Below, one piece after another: positions 1 through 10,760 of a stretch of DNA of 64,000 nucleotides. A program made the translations under genes and the position numbers. Each line of letters starts with the position of its first letter. Position 1 is the stretch's first letter. The notes below the pieces were generated by a model. That model did not search any database, was not told the origin of the DNA, and saw only the letters and a list, made by a program, of their open reading frames with translations. Source of the stretch: Streptococcus mitis SK564 (GTDB lineage: Bacteria; Bacillota; Bacilli; Lactobacillales; Streptococcaceae); contig NZ_AEDU01000007.1 of the NCBI RefSeq assembly GCF_000148525.1, forward strand, positions 112,792 through 176,791, written 5' to 3'.

Positions 1-72
1 TCCATCTTAAATACGTAAGATAAAACTCCAATTATCAGTCAAGTTAACTGTAACAAATAGAAGCTAAGATCG

Positions 73-100
73 AGAAAGGGCAAAATTTGTCCTTTCTTTT
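73..100 (+). terminator. Intrinsic terminator of an upstream gene
   Basis: Stem AGAAAGG (73-79) pairs with CCTTTCT (91-97) around an 11-nt loop and runs into a short T tract. The gene it ends lies before the window. Confidence 0.5.
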
Positions 101-256
101 CACTTATAAATTATAATATATTGAAATGGAATATAAACAAATAGACTAGGAAATTCAAATTAAATGACTAACAAGGCTTTATAAGTCGTGTTGTCCTATT
201 CTAGCTTCAAGACATTGTATTTTTTCTATTGAAAAAGAATTTTTTTACAAAAATAG

Positions 257-285
257 TTGGTTATTTAGTTTATTTATGCTATAAT
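257..285 (+). promoter_or_regulatory. Promoter of the amino acid ABC transporter operon
   Basis: TTGGTT (257-262), a 17-nt spacer and TATAAT (280-285) preceded by TGc form a good sigma-A promoter about 30 nt before the first gene. Confidence 0.65.
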
Positions 286-314
286 AGGAGCAATTATTTT
301 TAGGAGGTGTCAGC

Positions 315-956
315 ATGTCTTATTTGTTTGAGATATTACCGAGTTTATTGAGCGGTGCAAGCATGACTTTACAGGTTTTTGTGCTGGTCTTGATTTTTTC
401 TATTCCCTTGGGCGTTTTGATTGCCTTTGCCTTGCAAGTCCATTGGAAGCTCCTCCATCATCTGATTAACATTTATATCTGGATCATGCGAGGCACACCC
501 TTGCTCTTGCAGTTGATCTTTATCTATTATGTGCTCCCAAGTATTGGGATCCGTTTGGACCGTCTTCCTGCGGCTATCATTGCCTTTGTTCTCAATTATG
601 CGGCTTACTTTGCTGAAATCTTCCGTGGTGGGATTGATACTATCCCTAAAGGTCAATATGAGGCTGCTAAGGTCTTGAAGTTTACTCCCTTTGCCACAGT
701 TCGCTACATTATTTTGCCTCAGGTAACCAAGATTGTTCTTCCTAGTGTCTTTAATGAAGTCATGAGTTTGGTCAAGGATACTTCTCTGGTCTATGCTCTA
801 GGAATTTCAGATCTTATCTTGGCTAGTCGAACAGCTGCCAACCGTGACGCTAGCCTGGTTCCCATGTTCTTGGCAGGAGCCATTTACTTGATTTTGATTG
901 GGATTGTGACCATTCTTGCCAAAAAAGTTGAGAAGAAGTACAGTTACTATAGATAG
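315..956 (+). CDS. Polar amino acid ABC transporter permease
   Basis: This is a membrane permease of the histidine/glutamine/arginine ABC importer family (HisM/GlnP type). The 213-aa protein has about five hydrophobic segments starting near residue 13. It carries the permease (EAA) loop around residues 110-135, seen as GQYEAAKVLKFTPFATVRYIIL, the contact point for the ATPase. AGGAGGT lies 6 nt before the ATG. It is the first gene of a three-gene cassette with the ATPase 9 nt downstream and a lipoprotein receptor after that. A single permease gene suggests a homodimeric channel. The substrate cannot be read from the sequence. Confidence 0.88.
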   Translation: MSYLFEILPSLLSGASMTLQVFVLVLIFSIPLGVLIAFALQVHWKLLHHLINIYIWIMRGTPLLLQLIFIYYVLPSIGIRLDRLPAAIIAFVLNYAAYFAEIFRGGIDTIPKGQYEAAKVLKFTPFATVRYIILPQVTKIVLPSVFNEVMSLVKDTSLVYALGISDLILASRTAANRDASLVPMFLAGAIYLILIGIVTILAKKVEKKYSYYR

Positions 957-965
957 GAGGCTGCA

Positions 966-1595
966 ATGTTAGAATTACGAAATATCAATAAGGGATTTGG
1001 TGAAAAGCAAATTTTATCTAATTTCAGTCTAAACATTCCTGAAAAGCAAATCCTAGCTATCGTTGGACCTTCTGGTGGAGGTAAAACAACTCTCTTACGT
1101 ATGCTTGCGGGTCTTGAAACCATTGATTCAGGGCAAATCTTTTATAATGGAGAACCTTTAGAACTGGATGAATTGGAGAAGCGGAATTTATTGGGATTTG
1201 TATTCCAAGATTTTCAACTTTTCCCTCATTTATCAGTTCTAGATAATTTGACTTTATCACCTGTGAAAACTATGGGAATGAAGCAGGAAGAGGCTGAGAA
1301 GAAGGCGCGTGGACTCTTGGAACAGTTAGGACTAGCAGGGCACGCAGATGCCTATCCTTTCTCATTATCTGGTGGGCAAAAGCAGCGGGTGGCCTTGGCG
1401 CGTGCTATGATGATTGACCCAGAAATCATTGGCTACGATGAACCGACTTCGGCCCTAGATCCAGAATTACGCTTGGAAGTGGAAAAACTGATCTTGCAAA
1501 ATAGGGAACTTGGGATGACGCAGATTGTGGTTACCCACGATTTACAATTCGCTGAAAATATCGCGGATCAGATTCTCAAGGTTGAGCCCAAGTAG
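966..1595 (+). CDS. Polar amino acid ABC transporter ATP-binding protein
   Basis: Cytoplasmic ATPase that powers the importer encoded on either side. The 209-aa protein shows Walker A GPSGGGKTT (near residue 34), Q-loop FQDFQLF, signature LSGGQKQRV, Walker B IGYDEPTSALD and the H-loop VVTHD. It is somewhat shorter than the usual 240 aa, ending soon after the H-loop. It sits between permease and binding protein with gaps under 10 nt, so co-transcription is near certain. Confidence 0.9.
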   Translation: MLELRNINKGFGEKQILSNFSLNIPEKQILAIVGPSGGGKTTLLRMLAGLETIDSGQIFYNGEPLELDELEKRNLLGFVFQDFQLFPHLSVLDNLTLSPVKTMGMKQEEAEKKARGLLEQLGLAGHADAYPFSLSGGQKQRVALARAMMIDPEIIGYDEPTSALDPELRLEVEKLILQNRELGMTQIVVTHDLQFAENIADQILKVEPK

Positions 1596-1604
1596 GAGGT
1601 GCCA

Positions 1605-2444
1605 ATGACTAATAAGAAAATTACTTTAGTATTGGTTTCACTCCTGACTCTCTTTTTAACAGCTTGTACTCAGAAGGCTAGTGATCCAAAGCAAGATAAC
1701 TGGAATAAGTATCAAGAGCAAGGTAGTATAACCATTGGTTTTGACAATACCTTTGTACCCATGGGATTTGAAGAAAAGAATGGCCAATATACAGGATTTG
1801 ATATTGACTTAGCACAAGCAGTTTCTGAAAAATTAGGTTTTAAGGTTCAATTTCAACCAATCGACTGGGATATGAAGGAGACGGAACTGCAAAATGGGAC
1901 TATTGATGCCATCTGGAATGGTTATTCTGCCACTAATGAACGCCGAGAGAAAGTTGCCTTTAGCATTCCATATATGGAAAATCAGCAAGTTCTGGTTGCG
2001 AAGAAAAGCCAGCAAATTCATTCAGTAGAGGAGATGAAGGATAAGGCCTTGGGTGCCCAAGCTGGGTCCTCTGGTTATCTTGACTTTGAGGCCCAGCCAG
2101 ATTTATTGAAAAATCGTGTCAAAGACCAGAAGGCCAATCAGTACCAGAGTTTTAATGAGGCCTTGATTGACTTAAAGAATGATCGGATTGATGCCTTGTT
2201 GATTGACCGAGTGTATGCTAATTACTATCTTCAGTCTGAGGGGATATTAAATGACTATAATGTCTTTTCGGCTGGATTTGAAAGTGAATCCTTTGCAGTC
2301 GGAGTTAGACCAGCTGACAAAAGATTACTACAAGCTTTAAACCAAGCCTTTATTGAACTATACCAAGAAGGAAAGTTCCAGGAAATCAGCCAAAAATGGT
2401 TTGGAGAAGATGTAGCAACCAAAGAAGTGAAAAGTAGAGATTGA
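1605..2444 (+). CDS. Amino acid ABC transporter substrate-binding lipoprotein
   Basis: Extracellular receptor of the importer. The N-terminus is a lipoprotein signal with lipobox LTAC (Cys about residue 21). The mature part is a two-lobed SBP_bac_3 fold (motifs YTGFDIDLAQAVSEKLG and IDALLIDR). An in-frame GTG lies 6 nt upstream, but AGGAGGT (1594-1600) overlaps that position and is correctly spaced only for the ATG at 1605. The protein has 279 aa. The stop codon lies inside the terminator stem. The ligand is probably a polar amino acid but is unproven. Confidence 0.88.
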   Translation: MTNKKITLVLVSLLTLFLTACTQKASDPKQDNWNKYQEQGSITIGFDNTFVPMGFEEKNGQYTGFDIDLAQAVSEKLGFKVQFQPIDWDMKETELQNGTIDAIWNGYSATNERREKVAFSIPYMENQQVLVAKKSQQIHSVEEMKDKALGAQAGSSGYLDFEAQPDLLKNRVKDQKANQYQSFNEALIDLKNDRIDALLIDRVYANYYLQSEGILNDYNVFSAGFESESFAVGVRPADKRLLQALNQAFIELYQEGKFQEISQKWFGEDVATKEVKSRD

Positions 2445-2467
2445 GTTTTTACTCAGTCTTTTTTTTT
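2440..2467 (+). terminator. Terminator of the amino acid transporter operon
   Basis: GATTGAGT (2440-2447) pairs with ACTCAGTC (2452-2459) and is followed by a run of T. The stop codon of the binding protein lies within the 5' arm. Confidence 0.75.
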
Positions 2468-2472
2468 GCATC

Positions 2473-2501
2473 AAAAAATCCTCTGGCAAGAACCAGAGGA
2501 T
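2473..2501 (-). terminator. Terminator of lysS
   Basis: On the minus strand ATCCTCTGG pairs with CCAGAGGAT and is followed by six T. It lies just after the lysS stop codon, back to back with the plus-strand terminator. Confidence 0.8.
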
Positions 2502-2507
2502 AAGAAT

Positions 2508-4007
<1,500 letters not shown>

Positions 4008-4056
4008 CTAGTTTTACTCAAAATTGAATACGATGAGTCATTTTTGCGATACTCCC

Positions 4057-4065
4057 ATTTTATCA
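4057..4065 (-). promoter_or_regulatory. Probable lysS promoter (extended -10)
   Basis: On the minus strand TGA followed by TAAAAT forms an extended -10 about 60 nt before the lysS start. A clear -35 box is not visible. Confidence 0.4.
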
Positions 4066-4103
4066 TAAATAAGCAAGAAATTCACGGATAATCTTTCAAA
4101 ACT

Positions 4104-4133
4104 AAAAAGAACTTGACGCTAAAATCAAGTTCT
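4104..4133 (-). terminator. Terminator of the 4.1-6.1 kb minus-strand operon
   Basis: AGAACTTG pairs with CAAGTTCT on the minus strand, followed by five T. It begins one base after the stop codon of the phosphatase gene. Confidence 0.8.
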
Positions 4134-4134
4134 G

Positions 4135-4752
4135 TTATTGATAGGAAGTATCATTCCAAGTATCGAGAGTGAATGTTTCAAAATCATGGGTTTCTAGAAT
4201 GGTTAGGCTGGCATTTGCTAGACCGCCATCTTTACGAAGAAGTGGTTCTTTATAACCTAGAAGAGTACGAAGACTGGCAGTAAGATTAGCACCGTGACCG
4301 ACAATTAGAATACGCTCAGCAGGACTATCTTTTAATGATTTGATAAATTGGATGGTCCGTTGCGTGGTGCTATAGAGGGATTCAGCTCTGAACATTTGAG
4401 TGTCAAACTTGGCAAGATTAGATCGGAAAGCCTGGATTTGTTGCGGGTAAATAGCTTCCAAGGTTGCAATTTTCAAACCTTCTAACTTCCCAAGTTGCCA
4501 TTCACGGAGATTAGGGACACTTTTTAAAGGACAGGACACCTTGAGTTGACTTTGGATAATCTCGGCAGATCTGATCGCTCGAGGTAAATCACTTGAATAA
4601 ATCTGATTAAAAGGAATTTCCTTGAGATACTGGCCAAGTTGTTTTAGGGTTTCAATGGATTCAGGAAGAAGGGGGGAATCTCCACTAGCACCTTGAAAAC
4701 GACCTTCTTGGTTCCAGACAGTACGACCGTGGCGGACAAAGTAGAGTTTCAT
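4135..4752 (-). CDS. Histidine phosphatase family protein
   Basis: A member of the phosphoglycerate-mutase-like histidine phosphatase superfamily, 205 aa. The N-terminal signature LYFVRHGRTVWN holds the phosphorylated histidine. The second catalytic histidine is in ILIVGHGANL. The substrate is unknown; members act on sugar phosphates, nucleotides or phosphoproteins. Its ATG shares one base with the stop codon of the upstream YbaK gene (TAATG), so the two are translationally coupled. It is the last gene of a three-gene minus-strand operon. Confidence 0.82.
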   Translation of the reverse strand: MKLYFVRHGRTVWNQEGRFQGASGDSPLLPESIETLKQLGQYLKEIPFNQIYSSDLPRAIRSAEIIQSQLKVSCPLKSVPNLREWQLGKLEGLKIATLEAIYPQQIQAFRSNLAKFDTQMFRAESLYSTTQRTIQFIKSLKDSPAERILIVGHGANLTASLRTLLGYKEPLLRKDGGLANASLTILETHDFETFTLDTWNDTSYQ

Positions 4753-5234
4753 TACTTGCTGTCCTCCAAGATATCTGCAAAGTCAGCTTTTACAAAGTTA
4801 GCCAAGTCTTGTGGCGCGACGATAATGCTGTGACCGACCTCGCCTGCAGAGACAATCATTTGATCCAAGTCTAGGGCGTTTTTATCGATAAAAATGGGGT
4901 AATTGTGTTTCTGACGAATTCCGACAGGATTATTAGCTCCATGAATGTAACCTGTTGTTTTTTCCAAGTCCTTTTGTGGAATCATGCTCACTTTTTTATT
5001 GCCAGAAATTTTGGCTAGTTTCTTTTCCGACAAGTGTTGAGTGATAGGGACAATTCCGATAATCGGTCCTGTCTTGTCTCCTAAAAGAGCCAAGGTTTTG
5101 AAAATCTGATTTCGTTCATAACCTTGAGGAAGCTCTCCTTCCAGGGCATTGATTTGAATCCCCTGATGTGGGATACCTGCTTTAGACAGAATTTGTTCTA
5201 CCAATGTTTTTTTGATTTTAACTTTTTTTGCCAT
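4752..5234 (-). CDS. ybaK: YbaK/EbsC family aminoacyl-tRNA deacylase
   Basis: Probable Cys-tRNA(Pro) editing enzyme, which hydrolyses mischarged tRNA in trans. The 160-aa size and motifs KKVSMIPQKDLEKTTGYIHGANNPVGI fit the YbaK subgroup; the lysine near residue 80 aligns with the conserved catalytic lysine of the family. Both gene junctions are TAATG one-base overlaps, so it is coupled to the DUF368 gene before it and the phosphatase gene after it. Deacylation activity is inferred from family membership. Confidence 0.82.
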   Translation of the reverse strand: MAKKVKIKKTLVEQILSKAGIPHQGIQINALEGELPQGYERNQIFKTLALLGDKTGPIIGIVPITQHLSEKKLAKISGNKKVSMIPQKDLEKTTGYIHGANNPVGIRQKHNYPIFIDKNALDLDQMIVSAGEVGHSIIVAPQDLANFVKADFADILEDSK

Positions 5235-6076
5235 TATTTATACTTATCCTCCAATTGGCTCATCCAAATACCAAGCCAGATTCCCAGTGCAAAGAAGAAG
5301 GCGATGATGACATACCCAACAAGAGAAAGGCCAGTGTATTGGATACTTTCAGCGTTTCCTGCATTTGGAATCAAGATCAAAAGAGTACTTGATAAGACGA
5401 TTCCGATGATGAAATGATAGACGCGTGAGTGGTAGTTGTTTAAGGCATAATCCATCAATTTTGAAAAAATGATGAGAGTTGCACCTGCCCCGATTCCAAT
5501 CGGGAAGAAAGTTCCCAAGAGGTCAAAGGTTTTAAAACCTGTCAACATAGGAGCATAGAGGCCCAAAATCAAAAGTAGATTTGATGGGCTGAGGCCAGGT
5601 ACCAATACACCAAGAGCCAGCAGTGCACCAGCTAGGACGAAATTAAGAAAGCTAGCACTTAAGGTTCCAACGACAAAATTTAAGGCATAGAGACCTAGTC
5701 CAGAAATGATAAAGGTTGTCCAGAACCAAGCCAAATCAATCTTGTCTCTGTCAGATTCTCGAGTTGATTCTTTGAGGAGGCTAGGAACCGTACCAATGAT
5801 GGCACCCGCAAAGCTCCATAAGACAAAGACCTGATAATTTTCAAGCAGGTATTCAATCGGGTAAGAAAATAGGCCAATTCCCAGAAGCATACCGATGGCA
5901 ACTGGAATAAAGTACAAAACATTTTCTTTAAAGTCTTTAAAAGGGTGGGCAAGAAAGCCAATCATCCGTTCATAAATTCCTAAGATTGCTGCTAGAACCC
6001 CTCCGGAAATTCCCGGTAAGATAAATCCAAGAGCAATCACAATCCCTTTAATAATGCGCGCTAACCATGAGAGCAT
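5234..6076 (-). CDS. DUF368 membrane protein (PopT-type undecaprenyl-phosphate transporter)
   Basis: A 280-aa polytopic membrane protein with about eight hydrophobic segments. It has the DUF368 hallmark GISGGVLAAILGIYERMI near residue 22 and a related repeat LVPGLSPSNLLLILGLY in the second half, suggesting an inverted-repeat transporter. Family members recently characterised as PopT recycle the lipid carrier undecaprenyl phosphate across the membrane for wall synthesis. That function is carried over from the family and not shown here. First gene of the operon with ybaK and the phosphatase. Confidence 0.8.
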   Translation of the reverse strand: MLSWLARIIKGIVIALGFILPGISGGVLAAILGIYERMIGFLAHPFKDFKENVLYFIPVAIGMLLGIGLFSYPIEYLLENYQVFVLWSFAGAIIGTVPSLLKESTRESDRDKIDLAWFWTTFIISGLGLYALNFVVGTLSASFLNFVLAGALLALGVLVPGLSPSNLLLILGLYAPMLTGFKTFDLLGTFFPIGIGAGATLIIFSKLMDYALNNYHSRVYHFIIGIVLSSTLLILIPNAGNAESIQYTGLSLVGYVIIAFFFALGIWLGIWMSQLEDKYK

Positions 6077-6145
6077 ATAGTTCCTCCAACTATTTCTATT
6101 TCAAAAAATCCTTACTATATTGTATCACAATCAAACACAAAAAGA

Positions 6146-6172
6146 AAAAGCAAATGATAAACAAATGCTTTT
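6146..6172 (-). terminator. Weak terminator after the GH25 gene
   Basis: On the minus strand AAGCA..TG pairs imperfectly with CA..TGCTT and leads into TTTTT. The arms are short and interrupted, so this is tentative. Confidence 0.35.
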
Positions 6173-6971
6173 AAGGTTTTAAAAAGATTTTTCTAAAGGT
6201 TTCTTCTTTGTTTTTTAAGGGAGAGATAACGTTGATATCCAAATCGTGGTCAAAGCCGGCAATTTTTCCTTTAGATGTGTATTGGTGAATATCATAATCT
6301 AAGTCAGTTTTAGGACTGCTCTCCAAAAATCCTGAGTTAGAGCCGTAGGACGGAATCCAAACAGAGGTAAACTTGCCTGTATCAATACTATGTTCTTCCA
6401 TGAAATAGACCCCAACGTAGATTCCGATGTTTTTAGCACCTAGTGATGCTAGTTTTGCTCGAAAGGCTTCAACACCCTCGTTCATATTGGACATGGTTTT
6501 GTCTTCTACGTCTAGCCAGTAGTAACTAGGGCTGTAAGGAGAGGCTGCATTGTAGAAAACCTCAGCGGCTTTTTCCATTTCTTGGACACTTTTTCCAGCT
6601 ACATAAGCGTAGACAGCAACTGGGACATTCCGCTTTTGAAGTTCAGTGATATGACTCTTATAGGCCTTGTCTATTCCATTGATAAAGGAAGCATCATTTT
6701 CTTTTGTCGTTTGAGCACCACTGTGAACACGAACAATAGCGCCTGAAATATTTTGTGAGAGGGCGTCGTAGTTGATTTCCTCAGGACGCTGCCAGCCAGA
6801 GAGGTCAATAATCGGTTTGTCTAAGTGTTTCAAAGCCTGTGCTTCAATCTGTGCTATATTGGATTTTGTTTTAAACGATTGGTTGTCATTAAGTGGGCGA
6901 TTGATGATTAAAATGAAAATTATAATCCCAAAAAAACTAAATAAAATAAGTGGATGAATTTGTTTTCTCAT
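6171..6971 (-). CDS. Membrane-anchored GH25 muramidase (lysozyme family)
   Basis: Likely cleaves the glycan strands of peptidoglycan outside the membrane. The 266-aa protein has a signal/anchor helix at about residues 8-25 with no obvious cleavage site. A glycoside hydrolase family 25 barrel follows: IDLSGWQ at the start and the catalytic acid pair in YYWLDVEDK. No choline-binding or LysM repeats are present, so it probably works tethered. The -10 box is 8 nt before the ATG, so the mRNA is probably leaderless. It lies upstream of the lipid-carrier operon but has its own promoter. Confidence 0.85.
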   Translation of the reverse strand: MRKQIHPLILFSFFGIIIFILIINRPLNDNQSFKTKSNIAQIEAQALKHLDKPIIDLSGWQRPEEINYDALSQNISGAIVRVHSGAQTTKENDASFINGIDKAYKSHITELQKRNVPVAVYAYVAGKSVQEMEKAAEVFYNAASPYSPSYYWLDVEDKTMSNMNEGVEAFRAKLASLGAKNIGIYVGVYFMEEHSIDTGKFTSVWIPSYGSNSGFLESSPKTDLDYDIHQYTSKGKIAGFDHDLDINVISPLKNKEETFRKIFLKP

Positions 6972-6979
6972 ATCTCATA

Positions 6980-7008
6980 ATTTTACCCTAAAAATGAAAA
7001 AAAATCAA
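6980..7008 (-). promoter_or_regulatory. Promoter of the GH25 gene, probably leaderless
   Basis: On the minus strand TTGATT (7008-7003), a 17-nt spacer and TAAAAT (6985-6980) end only 8 nt before the ATG at 6971. No Shine-Dalgarno sequence fits in the gap. Confidence 0.55.
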
Positions 7009-7075
7009 AAAAAATGGGTTAAGGAAAGGACTTTGGAGCATTTTTTCATTCAAGGGCGCGGAATGATTTGAAATA

Positions 7076-7084
7076 TGGTATAAT
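7076..7084 (+). promoter_or_regulatory. glmU promoter (extended -10)
   Basis: TGG followed by TATAAT (7079-7084) lies about 30 nt before glmU. There is no good -35 at standard distance, which the extended -10 can compensate for. Confidence 0.5.
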
Positions 7085-7100
7085 AAAAGGGAATTTCTAG

Positions 7101-8495
<1,395 letters not shown>

Positions 8496-8504
8496 GAGCT
8501 TATC

Positions 8505-9050
8505 ATGGAATTTGAAGAAAAAACACTTAGCAGAAAAGAAATCTATCAAGGACCAATATTTAAACTGGTACAAGATCAGGTTGAATTGCCAGAAGGCAAG
8601 GGAACTGCCCAACGTGATTTGATTTTCCACAATGGAGCTGTCTGTGTTTTAGCTGTAACCGATGAACAAAAACTCATCTTGGTCAAGCAGTACCGTAAGG
8701 CTATCGAGGCTGTCTCTTACGAAATTCCAGCTGGAAAATTGGAAGTAGGAGAAAATATAGACCCTGTAGCAGCAGCCCTTCGTGAATTAGAGGAAGAAAC
8801 AGCCTATACAGGGAAGTTAGAACTTTTGTATGACTTTTATTCAGCTATTGGCTTTTGTAATGAAAAGTTAAAACTATACCTAGCGAGTGACTTGACAAAG
8901 GTTGAAAATCCGCGTCCTCAGGATGAAGATGAAACCTTGGAAGTCCTTGAAGTGAGCTTAGAAGAAGCCAAGGAATTAATCCAATCAGGTCATATCTGTG
9001 ATGCCAAGACAATTATGGCTGTTCAATATTGGGAATTGCACAAAAAATAG
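8505..9050 (+). CDS. Nudix hydrolase, ADP-ribose pyrophosphatase type
   Basis: Hydrolyses a nucleoside diphosphate linked to another group, probably ADP-ribose. The 181-aa protein contains a clear Nudix box starting at [20 protein letters not shown] (about residues 77-99). The preceding [18 protein letters not shown] segment is typical of ADP-ribose pyrophosphatases. It lies 9 nt after glmU and 11 nt before macP, so it belongs to the glmU operon. Substrate preference is inferred. Confidence 0.87.
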   Translation: MEFEEKTLSRKEIYQGPIFKLVQDQVELPEGKGTAQRDLIFHNGAVCVLAVTDEQKLILVKQYRKAIEAVSYEIPAGKLEVGENIDPVAAALRELEEETAYTGKLELLYDFYSAIGFCNEKLKLYLASDLTKVENPRPQDEDETLEVLEVSLEEAKELIQSGHICDAKTIMAVQYWELHKK

Positions 9051-9061
9051 AGGAGGTCAGT

Positions 9062-9376
9062 ATGGGTAAACCTTTATTAACGGATGAAATGATTGAAAGA
9101 GCTAATAGAGGCGAAAAAATTTCAGGTCCCCCTTTGCTAGATGATAATGAGGAGACCAAGATTTTACCAACCTCTTCTTCCCGTTTTGGTTATGCCAATC
9201 CTAAGGAACATGGTTTTAGCCAGGAAACCTTGAAGATTCAGGTCGAACCGTCTATTCATAAAAGCCGTCGCATTGAAAATACCAAGAGAAATGTCTTCAA
9301 TTCTAAGTTGAATAAGATTTTATTTGCAGTCATCTTTCTCTTGATTTTGCTTGTTTTAGCAATGAAACTTTTGTAA
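9062..9376 (+). CDS. macP: MacP, membrane-anchored cofactor of PBP2a
   Basis: Small bitopic membrane protein that activates the peptidoglycan synthase PBP2a in S. pneumoniae. I recognise the 104-aa protein from its N-terminus ([16 protein letters not shown]), a cytoplasmic stretch of about 80 residues and a single C-terminal transmembrane helix (about 84-102). Thr32 in EETKIL matches the StkP phosphorylation site described for pneumococcal MacP. An upstream in-frame start is possible but overlaps the Nudix gene. The ATG at 9062 is preceded by GAGGAGG and gives the known length. Confidence 0.9.
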   Translation: MGKPLLTDEMIERANRGEKISGPPLLDDNEETKILPTSSSRFGYANPKEHGFSQETLKIQVEPSIHKSRRIENTKRNVFNSKLNKILFAVIFLLILLVLAMKLL

Positions 9377-9392
9377 TCGAAAAGGAAGTGAA

Positions 9393-10085
9393 ATGAAAAT
9401 AGGAATTATTGCGGCTATGCCAGAAGAACTGGCTTATCTGGTTCAGCATTTAGACAATGCCCAAGAGCAAGTTGTTTTGGGGAATACTTATCATACAGGA
9501 ACCATTGCCTCGCATGAAGTCGTTCTTGTAGAAAGTGGAATTGGTAAGGTCATGTCTGCTATGAGTGTGGCGATTTTGGCTGATCATTTTCAAGTGGATG
9601 CTCTTATTAATACGGGTTCAGCTGGGGCAGTAGCAGAAGGTATCGCTGTTGGGGATGTCGTGATTGCTGACAAATTAGCCTATCATGATGTGGATGTCAC
9701 AGCTTTTGGTTATGCTTATGGACAAATGGCGCAACAACCACTTTATTTCGAATCAGATAAAACCTTTGTCACTAAAATCCAAGAGAGTTTATCTCAACTG
9801 GATCAAAACTGGCATCTTGGTTTGATTGCTACAGGAGATAGTTTTGTTGCAGGAAATGATAAGATAGAAGCGATTAAGTCTCATTTCCCAGATGTTTTAG
9901 CCGTGGAGATGGAGGGGGCAGCGATTGCTCAGGCAGCGCATGCCCTTAATCTTCCAGTTTTAGTTATCCGAGCTATGAGTGACAATGCCAACCATGAAGC
10001 AAACATCTCTTTTGATGAGTTTATTATCGAAGCTGGACGTCGCTCTGCCCAAGTCTTATTAGCCTTTTTGAAGGCTTTAGATTAA
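9393..10085 (+). CDS. mtnN: 5'-methylthioadenosine/S-adenosylhomocysteine nucleosidase
   Basis: Cleaves adenine from methylthioadenosine and S-adenosylhomocysteine, feeding methionine salvage and the LuxS branch. The 230-aa length matches the Pfs/MtnN family. Motifs include the start MKIGIIAAMPEELAYL, the nucleotide-binding segment NTGSAGAVAEGIAVGDVVIA and the catalytic region VEMEGAAIAQ followed by RAMSDNA with the active Asp. It lies 16 nt after macP as the last clear member of the glmU operon. Confidence 0.94.
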   Translation: MKIGIIAAMPEELAYLVQHLDNAQEQVVLGNTYHTGTIASHEVVLVESGIGKVMSAMSVAILADHFQVDALINTGSAGAVAEGIAVGDVVIADKLAYHDVDVTAFGYAYGQMAQQPLYFESDKTFVTKIQESLSQLDQNWHLGLIATGDSFVAGNDKIEAIKSHFPDVLAVEMEGAAIAQAAHALNLPVLVIRAMSDNANHEANISFDEFIIEAGRRSAQVLLAFLKALD

Positions 10086-10093
10086 GCGGAAAT

Positions 10094-10122
10094 TTGACAG
10101 TTTATCTAGCTTATGATAAGAT
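10094..10122 (+). promoter_or_regulatory. rocS promoter
   Basis: Perfect TTGACA (10094-10099), a 17-nt spacer and TAAGAT (10117-10122) preceded by TGA. It gives rocS its own transcript apart from the glmU operon. Confidence 0.75.
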
Positions 10123-10161
10123 TTAAATAAAGAAAAGCTAGAAAACGTTTCAGAGGATATT

Positions 10162-10653
10162 ATGAGTATTGAAATGACCGTCAGTGAGATTGCAGAGGTC
10201 TTAGGATTATCTCGCCAAGCAATCAATAACCGTGTCAAAGAATTACCAGAAGAAGACACAGATAAAAATGACAAAGGGGTAACAGTCGTTACCAGAAGTG
10301 GCTTGATTAAGCTAGAAGAAATCTATAAAAAAACGATTTTTGAAGATGAGCCTGTCAGTGAAGATGTCAAGCAACGTGAACTGATGGAGATTCTGGTTGA
10401 TGAGAAGAATGCAGAAATTCTTCGTCTCTATGAACAATTAAAAGCCAAGGATCGTCAGTTATCAGAAAAAGACGAGCAGATGCGCATCAAAGACCGTCAG
10501 ATTGCTGAGAAAGACAAACAACTTGATCAGCAGCAACAATTGACCCTTCAAGCCATGAAGGATCAAGAAAATCTTAAGCTAGAGCTGGACCAAGCAAAAG
10601 AAGAAGTCCAATCCACTAAGAAAGGCTTTTTTGCTCGTTTATTTGGAGGATAA
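10162..10653 (+). CDS. rocS: RocS, regulator of chromosome segregation
   Basis: A 163-aa protein matching pneumococcal RocS in length and layout. RocS links the nucleoid to the membrane and works with ParB and the capsule tyrosine kinase system. An N-terminal helix-turn-helix (about residues 4-35, MTVSEIAEVLGLSRQAINN) is followed by a long charged coiled coil (about 75-150) with repeats of the type KDRQLSEKDEQM. It ends in a short amphipathic helix KKGFFARLFGG that can bind the membrane. The neighbourhood after macP and mtnN is as I recall from S. pneumoniae. Confidence 0.85.
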   Translation: MSIEMTVSEIAEVLGLSRQAINNRVKELPEEDTDKNDKGVTVVTRSGLIKLEEIYKKTIFEDEPVSEDVKQRELMEILVDEKNAEILRLYEQLKAKDRQLSEKDEQMRIKDRQIAEKDKQLDQQQQLTLQAMKDQENLKLELDQAKEEVQSTKKGFFARLFGG

Positions 10654-10655
10654 TC

Positions 10656-10698
10656 AAGGAGCTGTTTAGGTTAAATGCTAACCTGATGGCTTCTTTTA
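10656..10698 (+). terminator. Terminator after rocS
   Basis: AAGGAGC (10656-10662) pairs with GCTTCTT, and inside it TTAGGTTA pairs with TAACCT. It is followed by a T-rich run. Confidence 0.6.
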
Positions 10699-10760
10699 TT
10701 TGTGAATAGTATAGTTGCTCAAAATGAATAAGAAGATAGACAGTAGAGGAGAAGGATAGA

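Larger units (their letters stand above)
1..314. other. Upstream non-coding stretch
   Basis: I see no gene in this stretch. It holds a terminator for an upstream gene lying outside the window (73-100) and the promoter of the amino acid transporter operon (257-285). The rest is AT-rich with no supported feature. Confidence 0.6.

Noticed and set aside
369..656. Minus-strand frame opposite the ABC permease
   Set aside because: Shadow of a well-supported gene with no start signals.
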